Source of the DNA: Chrysochromulina tobinii
Lineage: Eukaryota; Haptophyta; Prymnesiales; Chrysochromulinaceae
Reading direction: 5' to 3'
Assembly (NCBI GenBank): GCA_001275005.1
Contig: JWZX01003194.1
Location: 1 to 30,289 of the forward strand
Length of the DNA: 30,289 bases
Of this stretch, positions 17,288-24,695 are shown in pieces (within the stretch, counting starts at the first letter, position 1; each line of letters starts with the position of its first letter). The position numbers were made by a program, and so were the translations under genes. The notes below the pieces were generated by a model. That model saw only the letters and a list, made by a program, of their open reading frames with translations. It was not told where the DNA came from and did no database searches.

Positions 17288-18736
17288 TCATGGATCCTTG
17301 TCTGGATTGCGGACACCCCGCGCCCGGATCGCCCGGAGACGAGCGAGCATGCGCCCAAGCCGTGATCGGTTATGAGCCTCCTCAGCGCCCTCCTCAGTGG
17401 GCTGCAGCGCATCGGCGGCCTCCTGCAGCGCGTCGGCGGCGCCCTGCAAGATGTCCGCGGCACCTTGGACGATGTCGGCGGCCCCTTGCTGGACCACATC
17501 GGCGGCGCTCGCCTGAAGGAACCCGAAGGCGCCTGGCTTGGCCTTGCCAGAGAAGTTGTACAGGAATATGGAGGCGATGACCATGGCGAGCCCCTGCAAG
17601 AAGGCGATCGTGGGCATCGTGCGGGTCTGGACGCAGCCGACAGCGAAGGTGAGCACGATCGCGATCGCCGTCGCATACGTCTTGAGGACATTGTCAGCAT
17701 ACTTGACAACGGCTGCGACGAGGAGACCTCCAAGTGCCTTGAGAAGGACGACGTTCCATACGAGGGCCGAGAAGCCCACAAGCGGCCCCTGGGCGGCGAT
17801 CGTGGGCCAGTCCGCCACCACGAGCGCCGCGGCCTGCGGCAGCGAAAAGAGACCGAGCTGCACGTTGCGCATCCAGATGCTGACATCGCTCTGTGTCTTG
17901 ACGACCTTCTCGAAGTAGACGTTGGCGAAGCCCGAGAGCAGCGACGAGGCGAGCACGGCCGCCACGCCAACCGCGACCGCGCTCCCCGCCACGCTCGACG
18001 CCGCCGCCGCCGCCGCCGCGGCCGCGCCGCCCTTCATCGCTGCCTCCGTGTATTGCACGAGGCCGACTCCCGCACTGAGCAGAGAGAGGGCAATCCACTG
18101 CTGCCGGCGCAGCGGCTTGCCGAGGTAGAAGACGAAGAAGAGCGCGGTGAAGAGCGTCTTCGACTGCGACCACAGCTGGTACGAGGTCGCCGACAGCCTC
18201 GAGAGGGCGACAAAGAAGAGTGCGTTCTGCAGGCAGTAGCATAGTGCCGGCACGGCCATCTGCAGCGTCGAGCGCCAACGCACGAAGATCTGCTGCCACA
18301 CCTGCTGCAGCATGGCGCGCACGCCGCCCACGTCCTTTGCGATGAGCCCCAAGCAGATCGGCAGCTTGATCACCTCGGCCACGAGGACCGCCACGCTGCC
18401 CAGGTAGAGCTGGCCGCCGCCGGCTGGCGGGATGCGCGAGTTACGCGCAAGGATCGCGGTGAGCGAGTTCTGAAGCACGAGCAGCACGATCAGGGCGTAC
18501 TTGACCAAGGCCGTCTGCTTGCCTTCGGCAGCGCCGTCGGCGGCCGCGCGCACGCTTATGCGTGCACGGTGGCCGCTTCCCCGGACGGCTGCGGCGCGGC
18601 TGCATGGCAGCGACGCAGGGCATTGCGGGGACAGCTGCGGCAAGCGAGACGGCGCGGTTAGCCGTGCTAACGGCAAGCTGCTGTGGTAGCCTGCTGCCAG
18701 CGGAAAGAGCAGCACTGTCGCTGCGGTCCATCGCAT
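17288..18736 (-). CDS. Nucleotide-sugar transporter (SLC35A/UAA-like) with plastid-like presequence
   Basis: The ATG is at 18736 (482 residues). A TTG two codons upstream is not used. The N-terminus has a signal peptide (about 1-17, VLLFPLAAG) followed by a Ser/Arg/Ala-rich, acid-free stretch ending RISVRAAA (about 65), which looks like the signal-plus-transit presequence of a complex plastid. The Nuc_sug_transp domain covers about 75-410: KYALIVLLVLQNSLTAILAR, VAEVIKLPICLGL, ALCYCLQNALFFVALSRLSA, YQLWSQSKTLFTALFFVFYLGKPL and GFANVYFEKVVK, the typical SLC35A signatures. Such proteins exchange UDP-galactose, UDP-GlcNAc or CMP-sialic acid for the nucleoside monophosphate. After the last span, a ~55-residue tail carries five QGAADxL-type repeats and a basic end. 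Poly-Ala occurs in a loop near 18000-18030. Confidence 0.88.
   Translation of the reverse strand: MRWTAATVLLFPLAAGYHSSLPLARLTAPSRLPQLSPQCPASLPCSRAAAVRGSGHRARISVRAAADGAAEGKQTALVKYALIVLLVLQNSLTAILARNSRIPPAGGGQLYLGSVAVLVAEVIKLPICLGLIAKDVGGVRAMLQQVWQQIFVRWRSTLQMAVPALCYCLQNALFFVALSRLSATSYQLWSQSKTLFTALFFVFYLGKPLRRQQWIALSLLSAGVGLVQYTEAAMKGGAAAAAAAAASSVAGSAVAVGVAAVLASSLLSGFANVYFEKVVKTQSDVSIWMRNVQLGLFSLPQAAALVVADWPTIAAQGPLVGFSALVWNVVLLKALGGLLVAAVVKYADNVLKTYATAIAIVLTFAVGCVQTRTMPTIAFLQGLAMVIASIFLYNFSGKAKPGAFGFLQASAADVVQQGAADIVQGAADILQGAADALQEAADALQPTEEGAEEAHNRSRLGRMLARLRAIRARGVRNPDKDP
17390..17505 (-). repeat. QGAADxL repeats in the transporter C-terminus
   Basis: Five consecutive 7-8-residue units (QQGAADIV, QGAADIL, QGAADAL, QEAADAL and the preceding ASAADVV) form a predicted amphipathic helix. 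The unit pattern is seen in the DNA as repeated GGCGGC/GGATGTC blocks. Confidence 0.65.
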
Positions 18737-18804
18737 TGACAAAAAATGACCTGGACCAATCCCTCCACGATCTCGACGATCTCGCGCGCCGAGTTGAACG
18801 TTTT

Positions 18805-18838
18805 GTTCACGTGAAATTGCCCCACGGCAAGTCGCACC
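18805..18838. repeat. 34-bp direct repeat, copy 1, containing TTCACGTGAA
   Basis: Matches 18900-18934 (GTTCRCGTGAAATTGCC ... CGGCAAGNCGCACC) with a few changes. The copy contains a perfect palindrome TTCACGTGAA around a CACGTG core, a classic bHLH/bZIP site type. It lies about 70 bases upstream of the transporter ATG. Confidence 0.6.
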
Positions 18839-18899
18839 ACCACAGGTCCCGTGGAGACACAGCGTGGAGGGCGCAGGCAGCCGAGACGAACGCAGTGAA

Positions 18900-18934
18900 G
18901 TTCGCGTGAAATTGCCAACTCGGCAAGACGCACC
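18900..18934. repeat. 35-bp direct repeat, copy 2
   Basis: Imperfect copy of 18805-18838. The palindrome is altered to TTCGCGTGAA. About 165 bases upstream of the transporter ATG. Confidence 0.6.
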
Positions 18935-19253
18935 GTACCGTCAGGAACGCAAGTGAAGATGTTGGAAGCTGACAAGCAACTTCAGGGCATCTTGCTAACA
19001 AGCAGGTACGACTCTTCTACTTCTTCATCTCTCGTATAATCGGCGGGCTGACACCGAGAGCAATCGATAGCACTTGTCGTTGAGGATTTGTGTTCAACTG
19101 TGCTCGTTTCGACAGGCCGGGCGAGGACGGAGGAGCAGCGTCGTCCAGGTGGAGGAGTCACGTCAGGACTAACTCACTCGTCGGCGTTGCCGTTCCCCCG
19201 ACCCGTCGCAGCTTACACTTCTGCAGACAGAGCAGGCAGGGAAGAAAATTTTC

Positions 19254-21110
19254 TCACTGTCCATTGATCATGACCGTTCCGCTCACGTGCGTGCCCTCAC
19301 TCCAGCAGTGGAGGGTTTCAACGGTCGTCTTTGCGGGCATGCGCCGTGCGGAGAAGATGACGACGACGGCGTCGCCTGCCCCGACGGCCATGCGCTGGGG
19401 CGCCGCGCCGCGCAACCCTCGGCACAGTGGGTGCGTGCGCAGCGTCACGCCGTCGCGTACGCGGCAGAACTCGACGCAGCTATGCGGCTCGCGGTGGCAG
19501 AGCAGAAGCAGCTCATCTCCTAAGAGACCGCAATCGCTCAGCCCGCTGTCGCTCTGTCGTGCGAGCACGCGCAGAAACTTGCCCTCGAGTGTGAAGACGT
19601 GCAGCCCATCGTTCCAGGAGGCTACATACAGCCGCGCCGCCGCCGCACTCGCACTGGCCATAGCCGCGGCACTGCTTCTGCAAGCGGGCGACAACGAAGA
19701 GGAGTCACCACGCTTCGCGGCCGGGGTACCTGTGAAGGTTAGCTGTGAGGAGTAGTCACTACGCTTCGCGGCTGGGGTACCTGTGAAGGTTAGCTGTGAG
19801 GAGTAGTCACTACGCTTCGCGGCCGGGGTACCTCCCTTCGCAGGCGTGATCCCCTTTCCGGGCGTCGTCGTGAGCGTGACCACCTTTTCCAAGGGCATCG
19901 CACCCTTTGTGGGGGACGCCGAGGCCGCCTCCGTGTGCCGCCTCAGCGGCGTCGGCGTCCAAGAAGTGTACGCGCCAGCGCCGTCGGCGGGCGGCGCCGG
20001 CACTGCTACCATGCCCCGCAGGTTGGGGATGCCGCCGTGGCTGACCTTGCGCAGCACGACAAGCGTCTCGGGACTGAGGACGTGGAACGCATGGCACGTG
20101 ACGACGTACAGCGTGCCACGGTACAATTCCATCGCGTGGGCCGGAGGTGCTGGCCGGACTGTACGGTGCTGGCCCACAGGTGACACGAGCGAGTCTGTCC
20201 GTGCGAGCACGGCGCCGCAGGCCAGCCCGAACCGCCGCAGCCGCCCCCCCTTTTCGAGCGCGTACAGCGAGCTGCCATCCGAGCGCAGGTGCAGCACGCA
20301 TCCGAGCGGTGCTGTAGGGTCGGCAAGTACTCGCTCCACTTGACACCTATCATACGAAAGCAGCGCGATGTGCAACTTGTCGGCAACGCACAGCCGGCCG
20401 TCGGGAAGCAGCATGGCCGCACTCGGCTCGCTCACGAGCGGTGCGGCGACCGCGGCGGCGCTGGGCACGAGCAAACGGAGCTGCTCAAGGTGCTGCACCC
20501 ATGCCGCGCGCCAAGCACGGCACACTGCAGCGGCTGCCCTGTCTCGCAGCGCCAGGCACTCAAAGACGCCGCTGAGATGATCCGCGTCGAGGAGCACAGC
20601 CTCGCGCGAGGATCTGCTCGGGATTGCCGCGGCCCAAGGAACATAGTCCTCGTCGGAGGCTGCCTCTCCGCACACGTCGTGGACGACGGCCTCGTTTGCA
20701 ACGGGCGCTGTGGCCACGCTTGCTGTGAGGGTCGCCCGCGTGCTCAGCAAAATCGCCGAGGCCGCAGCCGCCGCAAGAACCAGCGTCGCTCGAACAGGCG
20801 CACTCCTGCGCCTGATAAACGAGCCGATCTTCATGATCACAATGGTGATCGCCGCGATGTGAGCCGCAAGATGAAGTGCCTGCTGCGGATTGGCTGTGCC
20901 TGTCGAACCGTATCTTTGAACGTATCTTCGCATGGCGTCATGAAGGCGTCGGCGAGAGAAGATGCCGTCTGAGCCAGCGTCCGGTTCGGCCTGTTCGGCC
21001 GGTGGCCACGCTCCTCCGCTGGCAGGCGGCACGGCCGACTTCGTACATTGCGCCATTTTTTTGCTGTGAAGAGACGCAGGGTGGCCGCTCAGGAGGATGT
21101 TCATGTTCAT
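19254..21110 (-). CDS. F-box-like / beta-propeller protein with membrane segments
   Basis: 618 residues from the ATG at 21110 (further ATGs at residues 3 and 19). Two hydrophobic stretches lie at about 85-98 (AAITIVIMKIGSF) and 107-128 (ATLVLAAAAASAILLS). Residues about 170-215 (LLDADHLSGVFECLALRDRAAAAVCRAWRAAW, quoted in pieces in the frame) resemble an F-box, which would recruit an SCF ubiquitin ligase through Skp1. Propeller-like repeats follow (MLLPDGRLCVADKLH, LRSDGSSLYALEKGGRL, MELYRGTLYVVTCHAFHVL, RLYVASWNDGLHVF). They are interrupted by a low-complexity insert with a 17-residue tandem repeat. An F-box beside membrane spans is odd. Either the spans are just hydrophobic Ala-rich stretches or the ligase is membrane-tethered. 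Function otherwise unknown. Confidence 0.65.
   Translation of the reverse strand: MNMNILLSGHPASLHSKKMAQCTKSAVPPASGGAWPPAEQAEPDAGSDGIFSRRRLHDAMRRYVQRYGSTGTANPQQALHLAAHIAAITIVIMKIGSFIRRRSAPVRATLVLAAAAASAILLSTRATLTASVATAPVANEAVVHDVCGEAASDEDYVPWAAAIPSRSSREAVLLDADHLSGVFECLALRDRAAAAVCRAWRAAWVQHLEQLRLLVPSAAAVAAPLVSEPSAAMLLPDGRLCVADKLHIALLSYDRCQVERVLADPTAPLGCVLHLRSDGSSLYALEKGGRLRRFGLACGAVLARTDSLVSPVGQHRTVRPAPPAHAMELYRGTLYVVTCHAFHVLSPETLVVLRKVSHGGIPNLRGMVAVPAPPADGAGAYTSWTPTPLRRHTEAASASPTKGAMPLEKVVTLTTTPGKGITPAKGGTPAAKRSDYSSQLTFTGTPAAKRSDYSSQLTFTGTPAAKRGDSSSLSPACRSSAAAMASASAAAARLYVASWNDGLHVFTLEGKFLRVLARQSDSGLSDCGLLGDELLLLCHREPHSCVEFCRVRDGVTLRTHPLCRGLRGAAPQRMAVGAGDAVVVIFSARRMPAKTTVETLHCWSEGTHVSGTVMINGQ
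19702..19836 (-). repeat. 51-bp tandem repeat coding for a 17-residue unit
   Basis: Nearly identical units (19702-19752, 19753-19803, and a partial third from 19804) encode GTPAAKRSDYSSQLTFT. The unit length is a multiple of three and keeps the frame. Copies differ at two or three bases, so the expansion is recent. Confidence 0.85.
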
Positions 21111-21235
21111 TCACAACACACCAACACGTACAAAGCAAACTCAAATACGCGAAGGGCAGCACCTCGAACGTTCATTGACTTTCGATCAATTTCCCCACAC
21201 CTCGAGGTTCGTCACCCCCGTGAATTGCTTAAAGG
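21111..21235. promoter_or_regulatory. Compact divergent promoter region
   Basis: Only 125 bases separate the minus-strand propeller gene (start 21110) from the plus-strand EamA transporter (start 21236), so the two genes must share promoter sequence or have overlapping 5' ends. Confidence 0.45.
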
Positions 21236-22417
21236 ATGGTCGACGTCACTATGATGATGCTGATTCCCATTGCCGCGCTGGTGGTGCGCACACCCGTGCT
21301 CCATGCAAATGCCCACCATCATAGCGACACCCGTGCATCATCGCGCTGCCCACACGCACTCATGCAAATGCCCACCATAAAAAATGTCTCCGAGATAATG
21401 GTATCTAGCGACCAGGCGAAGGTGCAGCTCCTCACAAAGAGCGGAGAAGGCAAGCTTCCAGGATGGGTCTGGCGGGCAGCAGTTCTAGGTCTGACAATTG
21501 TTTGGGCGAGCAATTTCGCCACGACCAAGATGATGTATGCCACGCTGCCATCGCTATTACCCTCAGAGAATGCTGCACTCCGCTTCAGCATTGCCGGCCT
21601 GGCGTTAGCGCCATTCCTCGCACGTGGAAGCAGCGCAGCCCTCCTGGGCGGTGTTGAGATCGGATGCTGGATCTCGCTTGGCTACTTTGGGCAGGCAATT
21701 GGCCTTGCAACGACGAGCGCAGACAAGTCTGCATTCATTTGCTCCCTTCATGTCCTCTGGGTAGCTGGCGTGATGGCGTTCCTCAACCGACGCTTCGAGG
21801 CTCAGACCGTCGCGTCCGCTATCATTGCCGTCGTGGGTGTCGGCATCCTCGAGCTTGGCGGCGCCTCGAGTCCCTGCATCGGGGACCTCTGGTCCCTCGC
21901 TCAACCTATCGGATTTGGGACGGGGTACATCCGGCTTGAGCACTTGATGCGTAAGTACCCCGACCAGGCGCTTTCCGTATCCGCCGCGAAAGTCGCGGTC
22001 GTCGGTTTGTTTGCTCTCGGCTGGGCCTCCGCTGAAGCAGGCGGGGCGCCGAATCTGCATCTGCCCGAGGTGGTCCAGAACCCGACTCTGCTGATGGGCC
22101 TGCTATGGATGGGCCTTGGCACCACTGCCCTGGCAATCGCGATCGAGTCGTACGCGTTCAGGTACGTGCCTGCGACAGATGCGACAATCATCCTCGCATC
22201 GGAGCCACTCTGGGCATCGCTGCTCGCCTTTGTCCTCATCGACGAGCAGTTCGGCGGGCTGGACGCCGTTGGCGGTACACTCCTCATCGCTGCGTGTGTT
22301 CTCAACGAGCTGCCCAAGGGCAGGCTCCCCATGTGGTTGGATTCTTCATGGCGTCTCCCAGGCGCCGATGCGGTCGACAGGGCGCGTAGCAAAGATACAG
22401 AAACGAAGGCAATGTGA
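21236..22417 (+). CDS. EamA-family (DMT superfamily) transporter
   Basis: 393 residues from the ATG at 21236. The first ~75 residues are a hydrophobic leader (MVDVTMMMLIPIAALVVRTPVL) plus a hydrophilic stretch, compatible with a signal or plastid presequence. Two EamA repeats follow with about ten membrane segments. The first repeat includes LTIVWASNFATTKMMYATLPSLLPSENAALRFSIAGL, typical of this superfamily. The second contains GLLWMGLGTTALAIAIESYAFRYVPATDATIILASEPLWASLLAF, with the conserved A-x-x-x-x-L-x-P/E-L-W pattern of the last repeats. Members move amino acids, nucleosides, sugars or other metabolites, and the substrate cannot be named here. The tail after the last span (about 365-393) is hydrophilic. 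Confidence 0.85.
   Translation: MVDVTMMMLIPIAALVVRTPVLHANAHHHSDTRASSRCPHALMQMPTIKNVSEIMVSSDQAKVQLLTKSGEGKLPGWVWRAAVLGLTIVWASNFATTKMMYATLPSLLPSENAALRFSIAGLALAPFLARGSSAALLGGVEIGCWISLGYFGQAIGLATTSADKSAFICSLHVLWVAGVMAFLNRRFEAQTVASAIIAVVGVGILELGGASSPCIGDLWSLAQPIGFGTGYIRLEHLMRKYPDQALSVSAAKVAVVGLFALGWASAEAGGAPNLHLPEVVQNPTLLMGLLWMGLGTTALAIAIESYAFRYVPATDATIILASEPLWASLLAFVLIDEQFGGLDAVGGTLLIAACVLNELPKGRLPMWLDSSWRLPGADAVDRARSKDTETKAM
21302..21378 (+). repeat. 18-bp direct repeat in the EamA leader
   Basis: CATGCAAATGCCCACCAT occurs at 21302-21319 and 21361-21378. The spacing is 59 bases, so the second copy is read in another frame (HANAHHH versus MQMPTI). Confidence 0.85.
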
Positions 22418-23007
22418 TGAGGCATCTGTGCAGGCGTCTTCGGCGCGCTCTTCTCTTGTGCAGCAGCGCTGGCTGCGGCATGCCAACAGACCATAATGGA
22501 GCGCGTTTATGTACCCGTACTATCCTACCTGTACCCTCCAACTTTCTTTAGAGACAATGTCACTGTAAGAGGTATTACCTACATTACCGCTGATGAGCGA
22601 CGAGCCTGAGAGCGAGCCGGACGGGAACCGGAGCCTGAACAAGAACCAGGATGGAGCATCTGCTCGAACAGCTTCGCTCACAACATTTGATTGCTCGTGC
22701 TGATGGGATCGGCATTGCATTGGCCAAGGCTTCAGGCTGGGGAGGGAACTATCGTCTGGTGGAAGCGCTCAAACTTGACTTGACTTGATTTGAGGCAACG
22801 GCGCCACCGCCGAAAGCCGCGCGCCTACAAAGTGCGTGATGCAACATGCGCGGCGGCGGCGCGCGCGCGGCGGCGCGCGCCATTGCCGGCGACACCGTCA
22901 CCGCACCCTTGGCACTTCCGCGTGCCTTCCGACTGGCCGCCCGCCTTCGGCCATCCCCATGACCGCGACCCCGCGCCCCTCCCCCACGTGACAGCCCTAC
23001 CGAAGCA
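22418..23007. other. Intergenic spacer before 14-3-3
   Basis: Contains an ACTTGACTTGACTTG tract at about 22769-22785 and a GC-rich leader (CGGCGGCGGCGCGCGCG, about 22850-22880) before the ATG. No gene seen. Confidence 0.5.
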
Positions 23008-23724
23008 ATGTCTTCCGCCGATGACGTGTACATGGCCAAGCTCGCGGAGCAGGCGGAGCGCTACGACGAGATGGTGGAGTACATGAAGAAGGTGGCCCAG
23101 GCGGCGTCCAACGACCTCTCGCTCGAGGAGCGCAACCTTCTCTCCGTCGCGTACAAGAACGTCGTTGGCGCCCGCCGCGCCTCGCTCCGCATCATTGGCT
23201 CCATCAAAAGCAAGGAGATGGAGAAGGGCGGCGATAAGACGGCGCTCGTGACCACGTACGAGGCCAAGGTCCTCGACGAGCTCAACAAGATCTGCACCGA
23301 CATCCTCGAGCTGCTCAGCTCAACCCTCATCGAGAAGGCGGGCGGCAGCGCCGAGGCCTCGGTCTTCTACCTGAAGATGAAGGCCGATTACTACCGGTAC
23401 CTCGCCGAGTTTGCTCAGGGCGGGACCAAGCTGGAGCACGCGACCAACGCGGAGGAGGCGTACAAGTCGGCCACCGACAAGGCCTCCGGCCTCGCGCCCA
23501 CGCACCCGATCCGCCTCGGCCTCGCGCTCAACTTCTCCGTCTTCCTGTACGAGGTGCAGGGCAAGTCGCAGGAGGCGTGCGACCTCGCGAAGCAGGCCTT
23601 CGACGACGCGATCGCCGAGCTCGACACGCTCGACGAGGAGAGCTACAAGGACTCGACCCTCATCATGCAGCTCCTCCGCGACAACCTCACCCTCTGGACG
23701 TCGGACGAGCAGGATGGGCAGTAA
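23008..23724 (+). CDS. 14-3-3 protein
   Basis: 238 residues, close to the usual 240-260, in one exon. It binds phosphoserine/threonine motifs in client proteins as a dimer and works in the cytosol and nucleus. The dimerisation helices come first ([20 protein letters not shown]). The phosphopeptide groove residues are present: the Lys and Arg of [20 protein letters not shown], and the Arg-Tyr of [10 protein letters not shown]. Family blocks [19 protein letters not shown] and [18 protein letters not shown] are intact. The tail after LWTSD is very short (EQDGQ). The motif following the groove helix reads [11 protein letters not shown], somewhat different from the usual SSIEQKEE, which is a minor lineage change. 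Confidence 0.97.
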   Translation: MSSADDVYMAKLAEQAERYDEMVEYMKKVAQAASNDLSLEERNLLSVAYKNVVGARRASLRIIGSIKSKEMEKGGDKTALVTTYEAKVLDELNKICTDILELLSSTLIEKAGGSAEASVFYLKMKADYYRYLAEFAQGGTKLEHATNAEEAYKSATDKASGLAPTHPIRLGLALNFSVFLYEVQGKSQEACDLAKQAFDDAIAELDTLDEESYKDSTLIMQLLRDNLTLWTSDEQDGQ

Positions 23725-24253
23725 AGCGTCGCGTGATGTCGAGTCGGTTGGCGTCCCACTCGCTCCACTCAGAGACGTGTGGGGCCCATCGCGCTGGCTC
23801 TCACTGGCTGGCGAGGCACGGGGCTCTGCTCGCGCACGAGGCATCCTGGAGGCTCTGCCTTGGCGCCAGGCGGAGGCCCGGCCCAGCTACGGTACCAGTA
23901 AGGCGCGTTACGCTTTCGTCCGAGCGCCGGCGGTGTGCGAGTCTCGCAAACTCCAAACTATCTCCCCGACCCCCCACTGTTGGCCAACCTAGGGTGTCGT
24001 ACGTGCTTGGTAGGTGGCTGCGTTCTTTTGTTAATGGTCTACATTGTGCTGCGCGACAGATAAGCGACAGAACGCTTTGCTTGAAACGGGCAGAATCCTT
24101 ACTAGATACTATTTACATGACTATGTACTACCTAAATGCCCAAACCGCGCAACTTCAACCGGTGCGACAGCGGCTGAAGCCGGTGGCGGGAGGCTGCGGC
24201 GCGGCGATGCCGATGGCGGCGCGGCCGCACGCGGCGGGCGCGGAGAGGTGGGG

Positions 24254-24329
24254 GTTCAGTTCAGTTCAGTTACTACATAAACAACAGACAACCTAACGGA
24301 ACTGAACTGAACTGAACTGAACTGAACTG
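24254..24329. repeat. Perfect 18-bp inverted repeat of GTTCA/AACTG units with a 28-nt loop
   Basis: GTTCAGTTCAGTTCAGTT (24254-24271) is exactly complementary to AACTGAACTGAACTGAAC (24300-24317). The right arm extends for two more units to 24329. The loop (24272-24299) holds most of the 25-nt element shared with 4144-4168. It would form a stable hairpin in either strand. Confidence 0.85.
24277..24301 (+). promoter_or_regulatory. Shared 25-nt upstream element, copy 2
   Basis: 21 of 25 bases match 4144-4168. Three of the four differences are transitions. It sits in the hairpin loop about 135 bases before the ATG at 24436. Confidence 0.4.
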
Positions 24330-24435
24330 GGGGTTCCCCGTTGTCTTTTCTGGTTCGCGCTGTTCACGCTTCATTTTCGGGTTCAACGCGTTTCCAAACC
24401 GATTGAGTTCCTCGTCGGGGCCTCAGTCCATTTTG

Positions 24436-24664
24436 ATGGAGAAGGTCCGGCGAGCAATGTCGCCCGCGCCGGCCAAGGCGCCGACAGTGGCGAGCACAGC
24501 GAAGCCGACGAAGAAGCAGCTCGCTGCTGATCCGATCCAGAAGCTCAAGGATCGGCTCGTTCGCGGCGAGCGTCTCACTGAAGAGGAGCTCGTGCAGCTG
24601 GAGCAGGCATCGGTCGCCCGCTACGCAGATCTGGCTGATGATTCGAAGCGCGGCGACAAGGGTG

Positions 24665-24695
<31 letters not shown>

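Larger units (their letters stand above)
18737..19253. other. Promoter and spacer region upstream of the transporter
   Basis: Lies between the transporter start (-, 18736) and the 3' end of the propeller gene (-, 19254). It contains two imperfect 34-35-bp direct repeats, and nothing else recognised. Confidence 0.5.
23725..24435. other. Spacer with inverted repeat upstream of the EF-hand gene
   Basis: No gene seen. Contains the 18-bp inverted repeat with the shared element in its loop (24254-24317). The reading frame downstream opens at a TTG (24403), with the first ATG at 24436. Confidence 0.55.

Noticed and set aside
19090-19755. A plus-strand 221-codon frame.
   Set aside because: Mostly antisense to the propeller gene, with no recognisable features.
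19702-19836. A CRISPR-like array.
   Set aside because: The 51-bp units are contiguous with no spacers and are in frame within a coding region.
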